Of a stretch of DNA of 64,000 bases, positions 52,628 through 60,801 are shown piece after piece. This DNA comes from Paraclostridium sordellii (GTDB taxonomy: Bacteria > Bacillota > Clostridia > Peptostreptococcales > Peptostreptococcaceae), in NCBI RefSeq assembly GCF_000953675.1, contig NZ_LN679998.1, positions 1,967,963-2,031,962 on the forward strand. Direction: 5' to 3'. A model generated the notes under the pieces. That model did no database searches. It was not told the DNA's origin and saw only the letters and a list, made by a program, of their open reading frames with translations. Numbering within the stretch: the stretch's first letter is position 1; each line of letters starts with the position of its first letter. Made by a program: the position numbers and the translations under genes.

Positions 52628-52873
52628 ATGTCTTGTGGATGTTCAAATACAGATAAAAATGATGGAAGACAAGTAGTTGATTTAGTAAGAAGCAAAGAAA
52701 AAGGAGATTTCCCACTAAGAACTCCTCATGAAATAGAGTGCGTTAATTGTAAGAAAGTATTTACAATGTCAAAACACGTTGATAAATGTCCAAACTGTGA
52801 TATGACTTATGGAGTAACTCCATGTAGTTCTATGGATAAAAATAATATAAAATCTGCAGGTATAAATTATTAA
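52628..52873 (+). CDS. Small zinc-ribbon protein
   Basis: 81 residues. The N-terminus MSCGCSNTD has two cysteines. IECVNCKKVF and DKCPNCDMTYG give a CxxC...CxxC zinc ribbon, with CSS near the end. The ATG has an ideal AGGAGG. It could be a redox-linked or ribosome-associated small zinc protein; conserved-looking small genes of this shape are common in clostridia. A bidirectional terminator follows. Function unknown. Confidence 0.7.
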   Translation: MSCGCSNTDKNDGRQVVDLVRSKEKGDFPLRTPHEIECVNCKKVFTMSKHVDKCPNCDMTYGVTPCSSMDKNNIKSAGINY

Positions 52874-52899
52874 AACTCCCTAATTAGGGAGTTTTAATT
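52872..52899. terminator. Bidirectional terminator
   Basis: AAAACTCCCT and AGGGAGTTTT pair over AATT between convergent genes. Confidence 0.85.
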
Positions 52900-53268
52900 T
52901 TATTTTTTATTATCTAAGTCATTTTGTTCTTCCACATTATCTACAAATTTATTTAATTCTTCAACTGTTGGGTGACTTTCATTTTCATAACTTAATCTAT
53001 TACTATTAAATTCTAATATTTTTTCTTGCAATTCATTTTCTTCTTCTTGTTCATAATTATTATCTTCATTTTCTAAGTTGTACATATAATCTTCATATTC
53101 TTCATCGTATTTTGATTTAGCTTTTTTATAAATCATAGTAGCTCCAACTGTTGCTCCTATCCCAAGAGCTGTAATAGTTGTAAATTTTATAGCTTTATTT
53201 CTTTTTTTCTTTAATATTTCTTGATTTTTTCTCTCTTTGACATTTTTATATAATTTAGTTGCTAACAT
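52900..53268 (-). CDS. Small membrane-anchored acidic protein
   Basis: 122 residues. A basic N-terminus (LYKNVKERKNQEILKKKRNK) precedes a single span FTTITALGIGATVGATMIY, then a long acidic tail (EDEDN/Glu-rich, EEYEDYMYNLENE). The overall plan resembles YtxH-like anchored proteins, but the tail is acidic. The ATG follows AAAGGAG. Single gene. Function unknown. Confidence 0.65.
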   Translation of the reverse strand: MLATKLYKNVKERKNQEILKKKRNKAIKFTTITALGIGATVGATMIYKKAKSKYDEEYEDYMYNLENEDNNYEQEEENELQEKILEFNSNRLSYENESHPTVEELNKFVDNVEEQNDLDNKK

Positions 53269-53457
53269 AAAAAGCTCCTTTCCTATTGCATTTTATTTAA
53301 TTTATATTATTATTTGGAAAAATATAAAAAAAACACAATTAATTATTGTTATATTAGGAATTTTTATGCTATACATAAAAATTTATTTATTATAATATAA
53401 TATTAAATATCCTTATATTAAAGTAAATATCAATTTCAAACAAAAGGAGGTTTAAAA

Positions 53458-54045
53458 TTGTTAAATATAAAATCTAAAACTTATATGTATTTAAATATTA
53501 CTATAAATATACTAGCTATATTTTATTTAATATCTTTAATATATTTTATTTTATTTGGTAAGCCTTATCAAATAGCTCCATGTTTATCATCTTTAGGAGT
53601 AACATTATTTATAAAAATCTTATTAAAGAAATCTATCTCTTTATTTTCTCCAATTTTAATATTTGCAATCGTAATTTACACTTTATTTTCAGCTTATCTA
53701 GGTTCTAGTTTTAATTTTTATGGTATAATCCACAATTACGATGATATAATGCATTTTTTATCAGGTGTTTTATCTACTCTATTTGCATATGACTTATATT
53801 TTATATTCAACTCCAGGATACCAAATTATTATACAAATAGATACTTTATTATTATTTTCGTATTTTGTTTTAGTTTAGCAATTGGTGGACTTTGGGAGAT
53901 TGCAGAGTTTACTATTGATAATTTATTTAAAACTAATATGCAAGTTGGAGGGCTTATAGATACAATGATTGATATGATTGATTCTTTAGCTGCCTCTATA
54001 ATAACAATTTCTATATATGAATTAGTAAATAAAAATGTTAAATAA
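53458..54045 (+). CDS. DUF2238/YjdF-like membrane protein
   Basis: 195 residues with about five or six hydrophobic segments. The conserved blocks YDDIMHFLSG and GGLWEIAEFTID followed by GLIDTMIDMIDS match the DUF2238 (YjdF) family, where His, Glu and Asp may form a membrane-embedded site. VanZ-like proteins are a weaker alternative. The TTG start (53458) follows an ideal AAAGGAGG. Single gene with terminator. Molecular function is unknown for the family. Confidence 0.78.
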   Translation: MLNIKSKTYMYLNITINILAIFYLISLIYFILFGKPYQIAPCLSSLGVTLFIKILLKKSISLFSPILIFAIVIYTLFSAYLGSSFNFYGIIHNYDDIMHFLSGVLSTLFAYDLYFIFNSRIPNYYTNRYFIIIFVFCFSLAIGGLWEIAEFTIDNLFKTNMQVGGLIDTMIDMIDSLAASIITISIYELVNKNVK

Positions 54046-54086
54046 ATAAAAACCTCACTAAATATTTAGTGAGGTTTTTATTTATT
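54041..54086. terminator. Bidirectional terminator
   Basis: AAAAACCTCACTAAATATTT and its complement give a perfect stem with no extra loop, flanked by AT-rich arms, between convergent genes. Confidence 0.9.
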
Positions 54087-54292
54087 TAATATTCATCAAA
54101 ATAATCATTATCTTCAAATTTAACATCACAATATCTGTGATATAAATCAATATCATTACACATACTGTTATAAGAACATGTTTTCATTTGATTTAACATA
54201 CTCATATAAGAACTTAAAATATCTTGTTGCTCAAAACTATCATTTACAATTTTTCTGTAGTTATTTTTTAAATTTCTTTTCTTCCTTAACAC
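54086..54292 (-). CDS. Small basic-to-acidic protein, unknown (68 residues)
   Basis: It begins MLRKKRNLKNNYRKI and ends EDNDYFDEY. The middle contains SYMSMLNQMKTCSYNSM. Three cysteines occur. The GTG at 54292 sits 6 nt after AAGAAGGTG, which is the better start; the GTG at 54301 overlaps that site. A terminator follows, and the gene follows 54317-54499 by 24 nt, so the two form a small operon. Function unknown. Confidence 0.5.
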   Translation of the reverse strand: MLRKKRNLKNNYRKIVNDSFEQQDILSSYMSMLNQMKTCSYNSMCNDIDLYHRYCDVKFEDNDYFDEY

Positions 54293-54316
54293 TTTAAGCA
54301 CCTTCTTTTATGAGTT

Positions 54317-54499
54317 CTAGTTTTCATATTTTCCTTCTGAATAATTTTTTACAATATCCACAAATCCTAATAGTTCTAAATTTGCATCGGTTCCATTTAA
54401 TACTTGATTGTAATACCAATTTGCAAATTCAGGATTAGCTAAAGTTTCATTGAGTTTTAAAAAATCTAAGTCATCTAAATTTTGTTTTTTTTCACTCAC
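54317..54499 (-). CDS. Small acidic protein, unknown (60 residues)
   Basis: It begins MSEKKQNLDDLDFLKLN and contains NPEFANWYYNQVLNGTDANL, ending IVKNYSEGKYEN; probably helical. GTG at 54499 is 9 nt after AAGGAG, whereas the ATG upstream touches that site. First of a two-gene unit with 54086-54292. No family recognised. Confidence 0.55.
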   Translation of the reverse strand: MSEKKQNLDDLDFLKLNETLANPEFANWYYNQVLNGTDANLELLGFVDIVKNYSEGKYEN

Positions 54500-54609
54500 T
54501 ATCACCATCTCCTTAAATACTATTATTATTACTGACAATCATATTTTTATTCATTTAAATATATCTTTACTTTATTGTATTCAACGTTTTTAATTTATTA
54601 ACCTTCTAA

Positions 54610-54653
54610 TAAAAGAAAAAGCCTAAAATTTTTAATTTTAGGCTTTTTCTTTT
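54610..54653 (-). terminator. Strong intrinsic terminator
   Basis: AAAAGAAAAAGCCTAAAAT and ATTTTAGGCTTTTTCTTTT pair across TTTA, just after the lipoprotein stop. Confidence 0.92.
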
Positions 54654-54654
54654 A

Positions 54655-55503
54655 TTATTTAATTAATATAGCTTCATTCAATTTTAAATTCACTTCAACT
54701 GTTGTGTTATTTTTTACATCATCATAAATATATCCTACTACCTCTAGTTTTTTAACATCACTTGGGTGAACTGAATATAACTTTACTTCTTGATTTTTTT
54801 TAATTACTTCATATGAATCAACGTATGATATGTTTGTATACTCTTTATTACCATTAAGTTCTGCTAATTCTAAAACTACACTCCCAATATCTTTATCAGA
54901 AAGATTTTTTATAGTTATTTCAGAATTATAACCTCCATCAACTTGATTTAATATCTTAGGCTCTGAAATTGCAAGTATATCATAATTTTTATTTTTTACT
55001 ATCTTTTCTTTTGTGTTTATTATATTAACTTTATCATCTAATAAATCTACACTTACCAACTTATTTGATACATTATATGAATAAGATATTACTTCTGATG
55101 TTTTTGCATATTTCTTATGTGCAGACTGTAAGTATACACTTTCTCCTGGAGATAGGGTTATTTTAGATAAAGCTTCAGTTTTTGCTAATGCATTTTTATC
55201 TTTGTCATATTCTCTAAGTGTTAATTGTATATTTCTTATATCAAAATCACTTATATTCGTAACTTTCGTTTTAGTATCCACTATTGTAGAAGAATTATTG
55301 ATTTCATCTACACTTTGTGGCTTTCCTATATCTAAAACTTTTGCATTCTTTTCATTTATATTGATATTAAATTTATCTATTGCTATATTCTCACTTGCTT
55401 TAATAGTAGCTCTATTTTCATTTGATGTACAACCTAAAAGCATACTAACTGCAATTGTTAATATAAGGGATAGTATGGATATATTTCTTATCCTATTAGC
55501 CAT
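54655..55503 (-). CDS. Predicted lipoprotein with two beta-sandwich domains
   Basis: 282 residues. Signal peptide with lipobox MLLGC (Cys25), so lipid-anchored outside. Two similar beta-rich units follow: TKVTNISDFDIRNIQLTLREYDK...LSPGESVYLQSAH and EITIKNLSDKDIGSVVLELAELN...VKLYSVHPSD. This is the FxLYD-like pattern found in extracytoplasmic proteins. No enzyme motif. The ATG follows TGAGGTG. Single gene. Function unknown. Confidence 0.78.
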   Translation of the reverse strand: MANRIRNISILSLILTIAVSMLLGCTSNENRATIKASENIAIDKFNININEKNAKVLDIGKPQSVDEINNSSTIVDTKTKVTNISDFDIRNIQLTLREYDKDKNALAKTEALSKITLSPGESVYLQSAHKKYAKTSEVISYSYNVSNKLVSVDLLDDKVNIINTKEKIVKNKNYDILAISEPKILNQVDGGYNSEITIKNLSDKDIGSVVLELAELNGNKEYTNISYVDSYEVIKKNQEVKLYSVHPSDVKKLEVVGYIYDDVKNNTTVEVNLKLNEAILIK

Positions 55504-55620
55504 ATATTAGCACCTCAGTTCTATATCTATTTATTATATTATACTATATATAGACTGAGTTAAATATTTTTTTTTACTTTTTTTTATTTTTCGTAGTATT
55601 TTTTCCAAAATTAACCACAA

Positions 55621-56310
55621 TTAATCTCCAACTCCAAAATCAGTATTATTATAAAGAACTTCTATATAATCATTTTCATCTAAAAATGCATATTTTTCTT
55701 TAAACCATCTAACTAAATCATTATCTCTTTTTATTTTTGATGTGTTATCTACAAATACATTTATGGTCGCATGTTTAAAGTTGTTTAAAACTATTTCTAT
55801 ATCCTTATCAATCATTTCCTTAGTCTGACCCTTTATTCCTACCATCATACAAGGAGAATCAAAATAGCTTTTTAATTCTTCAACTGTTTTAAATTTTGCA
55901 TTTTTGTTTAAAAAATTATTTCTAAAGTTGTAATCAAAACTTTCTACACCTATTTTAAAAATAATTTCTATTCCAAAGAATTCTCTCATTTCATCTAATC
56001 TATTTCTATAACACCAATGACTTTCTAGAAAAAGTTTTTGTATCCCTTGTTTTTTTATTACCTCTTTTATTTTATCTAATGTTTTTTTAGGAAGTTCAAA
56101 ACAACTTCCTGAGTTTATAACTTCTAGAACTTTATATTTTCCTGTTACATTTTCTAAAACCTCAAAATTTAATTTATTCATTTCTTCTTCATTTACATCA
56201 TTATCTAATGTATAGTCACAAAATGAACATTTCCCCCATATACAAGGAAATCCCTTTAGTAGAACTATTTCTCTTTGATTTTTATTTTTAATTTCATTGT
56301 ATCTATCCAT
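55621..56310 (-). CDS. queL: Radical SAM queuine lyase (QueL type)
   Basis: 229 residues. The cluster-binding motif is CIWGKCSFC (Cys23, Cys28, Cys31: CX4CX2C, one residue longer than canonical CX3CX2C). SGSCFELPKKTL, FLESHWCYRN, KIGVESFDYNFRN and VGIKGQTKEMID are partial TIM-barrel segments. In Clostridioides difficile a radical SAM enzyme with a nucleoside hydrolase and an ECF S component cleaves queuine to preQ1. The same three genes here, behind a preQ1-I riboswitch, make QueL the best call. It is last in the operon (17 nt gap). Confidence 0.82.
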   Translation of the reverse strand: MDRYNEIKNKNQREIVLLKGFPCIWGKCSFCDYTLDNDVNEEEMNKLNFEVLENVTGKYKVLEVINSGSCFELPKKTLDKIKEVIKKQGIQKLFLESHWCYRNRLDEMREFFGIEIIFKIGVESFDYNFRNNFLNKNAKFKTVEELKSYFDSPCMMVGIKGQTKEMIDKDIEIVLNNFKHATINVFVDNTSKIKRDNDLVRWFKEKYAFLDENDYIEVLYNNTDFGVGD

Positions 56311-56327
56311 TTATATTTCTCCAGTTT

Positions 56328-56885
56328 TTAATTTTTTCTAGCTTTTAATTTATATGAATTTGGAATTGATATTACCGAAGTATTAACAATAAGAACAGCT
56401 ATAAATTTATCTATATAATCAGTTACTACTTGAGTTAAAAATACACCAGTAACTTTATCAATTCCAAAGGATCCTAGTATCTGTACAATATATGAAGAAC
56501 CTGATGATGTTACCCCTCCAAATACAAATGCTGCTATTATAGCACTTAGTATAGATGTAGGTATGGAAAACGCTAATACTCCTATTGGAGTCTTGATCCC
56601 ATTTAAAAATCCTTTTTTATACATTAATCCTGAAATTAACCCTGTAGTTATCTGAACTGGCATAAAAAAGAATGAATAAATATCAAAAGTCATTCCACTT
56701 ACCATACTTCCGCAAAGCCCTGTTATTACAGCATATTTAGGTCCTAGTGTACATGCAATAAATATTGTTCCTATTGAATCTAAATAAATTGGAAGTCTTA
56801 AGTTAAGAGCTATAAACGCACCTATAACATTTAACGCTATTCCTAAAGCTATCAAAGTTAATTCCTTAGTTGTTATTTTTTTCAT
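56328..56885 (-). CDS. ECF transporter S component, probable queuosine/queuine uptake
   Basis: 185 residues, six hydrophobic segments. MKKITTKELTLIALGIALNV (the N-terminal ECF-interacting helix with ALG) and LRLPIYLDSIGTIFIACTLGPKYAVITG mark the S-component family. It binds the substrate and joins a shared EcfAA'T module encoded elsewhere. Between queK (1 nt gap) and queL it should bring in queuosine or queuine. The ATG follows AGGAGGG. Confidence 0.85.
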   Translation of the reverse strand: MKKITTKELTLIALGIALNVIGAFIALNLRLPIYLDSIGTIFIACTLGPKYAVITGLCGSMVSGMTFDIYSFFFMPVQITTGLISGLMYKKGFLNGIKTPIGVLAFSIPTSILSAIIAAFVFGGVTSSGSSYIVQILGSFGIDKVTGVFLTQVVTDYIDKFIAVLIVNTSVISIPNSYKLKARKN

Positions 56886-56886
56886 T

Positions 56887-57855
56887 TTATATTATCCCTC
56901 CTGTTGAGTTTATTTTTTCAACATGATTTGGGAATAATCGTTTTAAAAACATATACATAAATTTCTTTTCATCAACATTTGTAAGAATCATACTATTTGA
57001 TTTCTTTTTATAAAAATTTTCACAGTCAACTATAGTTTGTCCCATAGCAATTCCATCTTCAACTACTTGTGTATAACTTTCAAATCCATCACATATACTT
57101 CTATCAATAAAATATGCTACTGCTAATGGGTCATTTATAACACAGCCTATAATACCTTCTTGATTCCAATGAAAATCAATATAAAATCTGGTTATTTGAG
57201 TTATATATTCAGCTAAATCTTTATCTAGCCTATTCATAAATTCTATTAAATTTGGAGTCAGTACTATTTTTCTAGTTACGTCCAATCCTACCATATGAAT
57301 TTTTTTAGGTAAGTTTTTATAGACATAATCTGCTGCATGGGGATCTACCCAATAATTGAATTCAGCAACTGGAGAACAATTTCCATGTATTCTAAAAGCA
57401 CCACCCATAGATATAAATTCATCTAAATTTTCAAATGCTTTCTTGTCCTTCATTAGTGCTTTTGCAATATTTGTTAGAGGCCCTAATGCTATTATAGATA
57501 CATCTTTATTATTTTTTAAAGTTTCTATAATAAAGTTTACTCCATCATATTTGATTTTTTCGGTTGATATTTTTTCATAGAAATTTTCACCTACACCATC
57601 TTCTCCATGAGTATCTTGTGCTGTTACTAATTCTCTTTTGATAGGATTTTCTTCTCCAACATATACATCTATATGTTTTTTAGAAAATCTGTGAAGTGTA
57701 TAAAGAGCATTTTCTGCTCCGGTTTTAGCAGGTACATTCCCGCTACAAGTTGTAATGCCCAGTATTTCTAGCTCTGGTGAGTTTATTGCTAATAGTAATG
57801 CTAGAGAATCGTCTATCCCTGGGTCACAGTCAATTATTACCTTTCTTTTTTGCAT
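56887..57855 (-). CDS. queK: Nucleoside hydrolase, probable queuosine hydrolase
   Basis: 322 residues of the IunH family. The Ca2+-binding motif IIDCDPGIDDSLA is at residues 8-20 and ALGPLTNIAKAL and GGAFRIHGNCSPVAEFNYWVD follow; the catalytic-site His/Asn pattern differs from purine-specific members. Members next to the S component and radical SAM gene hydrolyse queuosine to queuine in C. difficile. First gene of the operon. The ribosome-binding site AAGGAGGAG lies in a hairpin of the preQ1 leader. Confidence 0.85.
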   Translation of the reverse strand: MQKRKVIIDCDPGIDDSLALLLAINSPELEILGITTCSGNVPAKTGAENALYTLHRFSKKHIDVYVGEENPIKRELVTAQDTHGEDGVGENFYEKISTEKIKYDGVNFIIETLKNNKDVSIIALGPLTNIAKALMKDKKAFENLDEFISMGGAFRIHGNCSPVAEFNYWVDPHAADYVYKNLPKKIHMVGLDVTRKIVLTPNLIEFMNRLDKDLAEYITQITRFYIDFHWNQEGIIGCVINDPLAVAYFIDRSICDGFESYTQVVEDGIAMGQTIVDCENFYKKKSNSMILTNVDEKKFMYMFLKRLFPNHVEKINSTGGII

Positions 57856-57861
57856 AACAAA

Positions 57862-57996
57862 TCTCCTCCTTAAAATTTTATAAAGGAGAACCTTACAACT
57901 TTTTTATTAAAAAGTCATAGCTAAGGGTACATCTTATATACTTCCACTATATAAATACCTTAGTTTTTTATACTTGGAGGTTCTCGAACAAGTCCT
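57862..57996 (-). ncRNA. preQ1-I riboswitch and expression platform of the queuosine salvage operon
   Basis: Aptamer at 57958-57993 on the minus strand: P1 ACUUG/CAAGU, 12 nt loop UUCGAGAACCUC (with the AACC that contains the ligand-reading C), and the A-rich tail AUAAAAAACUAAGG that forms the pseudoknot. Downstream the tail CUAAGG is complementary to CCUUAG (57926-57921), the loop's GAGAACC to GGUUCUC (57892-57886), and UCUCCUU (57889-57883) to the ribosome-binding site AAGGAGGA (57871-57864). This fits a translational OFF switch in which ligand frees UCUCCUU to mask the site. Confidence 0.82.
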
Positions 57997-58382
57997 AGAT
58001 AGCTATTAACTATCTAGATTTTTCAACGTTTTGTAATTATTTTTTAGGTTTTGTCTAGTCTTTCAAAGCTATCCACAACTAAACTAACAAAATTTATTTT
58101 ACAATAAATAATCGTTTATTTCAATATTTAGATTATGCAAAAGACTAATATCTAAAGTTTAATCTTTTTTAATATAAATTATTTTTTATGTAATAGCATT
58201 CAACTTTTAATATACACTTACATTATGCTGTAGCTAATTACTCTATTACTGTTGCAAACGGCTTATATAAACACTATTACTTGATACGCTCATAAATGTT
58301 AATAGACCGAAAAGAAGGACTCATTTCAAATGTAATCCTAATTTGTAGCCATAAGTCTCAACTCCATTTAATAAATTTTATA
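57997..58382. other. Intergenic region upstream of the preQ1 riboswitch
   Basis: A gap of nearly 390 bp. It holds a palindromic hairpin CTAGATAG/CTATCTAG (57996-58018) that would be 5-prime of the aptamer. I find no coding frame, tRNA-like fold or further riboswitch, and no clean promoter for queK. Confidence 0.5.
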
Positions 58383-58424
58383 ATAAAAAAGTACTTACAT
58401 TTTAAGTAAGTACTTTTTTATTAT
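58383..58424 (-). terminator. Intrinsic terminator
   Basis: AAAAAAGTACTTAC and GTAAGTACTTTTTT pair across 7 nt, overlapping the SHOCT gene's stop. Confidence 0.92.
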
Positions 58425-59185
58425 ATTCCTAGTATCATTTTTTTCTTTTTTTCAAACTCTTCTTGAGTTATTATTCCATCATCTAATAAATTCTTAAATT
58501 TTAGAATTTCATCAGCATCAGAAGATGTATTTTTAACTTCATTTTTAGGTTTGTCATTATCTTCAACAATAATAGATAATACAGATAAAATATCTTGAGC
58601 CAATTTATATGATTTTTTATATATACTAGAATTTGTTGGTGTTTTTACTTTTATCAACGAAATATATACATTAGGATTATTTATATCATTTAAGGTTATT
58701 TTTATGTTTAGCGAATTAACTATAGAGTTTGTTTTTCTATTACCAGTAACGCCGCCAACTATAGCTCCTACTCCACCTAATAAAACACCACCAGCAACAG
58801 CTCTTCCTAATCCGCCCTTTGTTATAGATTCTCCATCTTCTAGTAATTCAAATTCAATAATATCCTTATAATTATACACTTTGGGATTTTTTTTTGTTCC
58901 AGCAAATCCATCTGGTATAAGCCATTGTTTTTTATTATCATCAAATTCAATATAATTACCTATTTTTTTTGTTGGATTAAAGCTTTCAACACACTCTCTA
59001 TTCTGTATAGTTTTATTTACTAAATCAATTGCTTCACTAACTGTAACAGTTTTTAATGGCTTTTTTGTAGGAAATAAACCACTATCTTTTAAACATTTTA
59101 AACATATGTATCCATCAGATAATTTTACTTTTGTTAATTCATCTTTACATATAGAACAAGTTTCTTTTTTTGAAAATAACCCCAT
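58421..59185 (-). CDS. DUF4428/SHOCT domain protein
   Basis: 254 residues. N-terminal ETCSICKDELTKVKLSDGYICLKCLK is a CxxC...CxxC zinc domain of DUF4428 type; the middle has a glycine-rich, possibly membrane-associated segment (GLGRAVAGGVLLGGVGAIVGG); the C-terminus is a SHOCT domain (LLDDGIITQEEFEKKKKMIL). Such proteins are common but of unknown role; SHOCT often mediates oligomerisation. The ATG follows AGGGAGG. Single gene. Confidence 0.85.
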   Translation of the reverse strand: MGLFSKKETCSICKDELTKVKLSDGYICLKCLKDSGLFPTKKPLKTVTVSEAIDLVNKTIQNRECVESFNPTKKIGNYIEFDDNKKQWLIPDGFAGTKKNPKVYNYKDIIEFELLEDGESITKGGLGRAVAGGVLLGGVGAIVGGVTGNRKTNSIVNSLNIKITLNDINNPNVYISLIKVKTPTNSSIYKKSYKLAQDILSVLSIIVEDNDKPKNEVKNTSSDADEILKFKNLLDDGIITQEEFEKKKKMILGI

Positions 59186-59317
59186 ATATAAGCCTCCCTT
59201 TAATCTAAGATGTCTATCTTATAATATTATAAATTGGAAATTTTTTCAAGTAACGAAATGATACATTCTATTTAAGTCTGATTGTAAATTTTCCTGTCTT
59301 TTTAAATCTTTTGAAAA

Positions 59318-59347
59318 ACAAAAAAGACTAGGATTATTCCTAGTCAT
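59318..59347 (-). terminator. Intrinsic terminator
   Basis: Minus strand GACTAGGA and TCCTAGTC over ATAA, then T-run. It follows the lipoprotein gene at 59355. Confidence 0.85.
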
Positions 59348-59354
59348 GTACACT

Positions 59355-59783
59355 CTAATCAATCTCAAGAGTTCCTTTTTCAATACTTTTATACGGCTTT
59401 GTATCAGATAATTCATATGTATATTTACCAGATTCATTAAATATATCTAATGTATATTTAGAATCTTGATGCATTTCAACTTCATTAGTTACTTTTTTCC
59501 CTGGTTCATAAATATATATTATAGCACTATCAATCTCTTTATCATAACTATCTACGAAAGTTTTTGCAATCTCTTTTGCATTTATATTTTTAGGCTCACT
59601 TATTACAACTCGTGGCCACTCTCCATTTTGACCTTTAATTTTCTCAGCTAATACAGAATAACTATTTTCAAATTTTGGTTTATTACTATTTGATGTATTA
59701 TCTTTATCTGTATTTGAATTACATCCTACTAAAACTAAACTTATAGCAGTTATGATTAATCCTAATTTCACTTTATTTTTCAT
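59355..59783 (-). CDS. Predicted small lipoprotein
   Basis: 142 residues. Signal peptide with lipobox LVLVGC (Cys21), then a Ser/Asn/Asp linker and an alpha/beta domain (NGEWPRVVISEPKNINAKEI, SAIIYIYEPGKK, KYTLDIFNESGKYTYELSDTKPY). The ATG follows TTGGAGG. No family recognised. It has a terminator of its own, so it is monocistronic, and lies among several other surface-protein genes. Confidence 0.78.
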   Translation of the reverse strand: MKNKVKLGLIITAISLVLVGCNSNTDKDNTSNSNKPKFENSYSVLAEKIKGQNGEWPRVVISEPKNINAKEIAKTFVDSYDKEIDSAIIYIYEPGKKVTNEVEMHQDSKYTLDIFNESGKYTYELSDTKPYKSIEKGTLEID

Positions 59784-59951
59784 TTAAGCCTCCAATAATT
59801 TCTGTCCTTTAATATTTCTATTGTTCATATAAAAACTTCATTAATACAATTCATAAGCATCATATTATATTTCTTTTGTCAAAAATATATAAATTTATAG
59901 ATACCTTTTAATAAATATAATTTTTTTAACTAAATTTTATTATACTATCGT

Positions 59952-60515
59952 TTATAATTGACCTTCATAATCTTCTGAGTGAAAACATTTCTGACCATAT
60001 TCATTTAATACTGCACTACTTGCATTCATTGTTATCGACCCTAATCCTTCAAAGTTTACAGTTAAAGTATTCCAGCCATCTTTATCTAAAAGATCATCTG
60101 ATATTCCCCCAAATCTAACTACAGCTACATCCTTTTCTGTTAACGGAGCTGGGTCAGCTAGCTTAACACTAACGGTGATATTTTCTCCATCAAAGTTTAC
60201 ATCATTAAGTTTATCCCCTGCTAAATTTTGTCTAACTAACATTTTTATATTATCAGCAGTTAGGTCACTTGGTGTGCTAGAATCTGATGATTTTTCTACT
60301 TTTGTATCTTTTTTATCTTCTACAGTAGTATCCATATCCTCATTTATTTTTAATTTGCTTGTTGAATCAATAGTATCTGTTGTATCTGTATATTCTGTAT
60401 TTTGTACAGATTCACTGGTTGTTTCTGAACTTGTTTTTTTATCATTATTAGAACATCCTACAACTCCAAATCCTACAACTATCAACAAACTTAATATTCC
60501 TAATTTAATCTTCAT
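59952..60515 (-). CDS. Predicted lipoprotein with Ser/Thr linker
   Basis: 187 residues. The ATG at 60515 follows AAGGAGG; upstream in-frame codons lack a site. Signal peptide with lipobox GVVGC (Cys21), a long Ser/Thr/Asp linker, then a domain with LTADNIKMLVRQNLAGDKL and VSVKLADPAPLTEKDVAVVRFGG, ending HSEDYEGQL. It is exported and lipid-anchored. The domain is not recognised. Between two other lipoprotein and surface-protein genes. Confidence 0.78.
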   Translation of the reverse strand: MKIKLGILSLLIVVGFGVVGCSNNDKKTSSETTSESVQNTEYTDTTDTIDSTSKLKINEDMDTTVEDKKDTKVEKSSDSSTPSDLTADNIKMLVRQNLAGDKLNDVNFDGENITVSVKLADPAPLTEKDVAVVRFGGISDDLLDKDGWNTLTVNFEGLGSITMNASSAVLNEYGQKCFHSEDYEGQL

Positions 60516-60707
60516 AACTACTATTGCCTCCTTAATATTTACTGAATTAATTTTGTAGTATTTTATAAAAAATCTTATATATTTATAAATCAATTTATAT
60601 CTTACCATAAAATGGTAAAATTTTTAAAAGATTGAATGGTAAATAATATCAGAAAAATCAAAATATTCAATATCACTTTTTACATTTTAATAATAATTAT
60701 TAACCCA

Positions 60708-60743
60708 AAATAAGGAGCACTCGTTGTCTTGAGTACTCCTTTG
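60708..60743 (-). terminator. Terminator-like hairpin
   Basis: AAGGAGTACTC and GAGTGCTCCTT (minus strand, one G-U) pair over 8 nt, then ATTTT. It lies 60-90 nt after the stop at 60802; a second palindrome AGTTCCTAGGAACT is at 60757-60770. Confidence 0.7.
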
Positions 60744-60801
60744 TTGGCTAACAGTTCCTAGGAACTATTTAAATTTACGCCTGTAGTCATTAGTTAAACT
60801 T

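Noticed and set aside
58250-58275. GTTGCAAACGGCTT looks slightly like a c-di-GMP riboswitch core
   Set aside because: The GGGCAAACC loop, the tetraloop receptor and both flanking stems are missing.
59246-59437. Minus-strand frame overlapping the end of a lipoprotein gene
   Set aside because: No ribosome-binding site; it runs across the lipoprotein terminator.
60515-60608. Longer N-terminus for the lipoprotein at 59952
   Set aside because: The ATG at 60515 has AAGGAGG and gives a proper signal peptide; the extension is hydrophilic and has no site.
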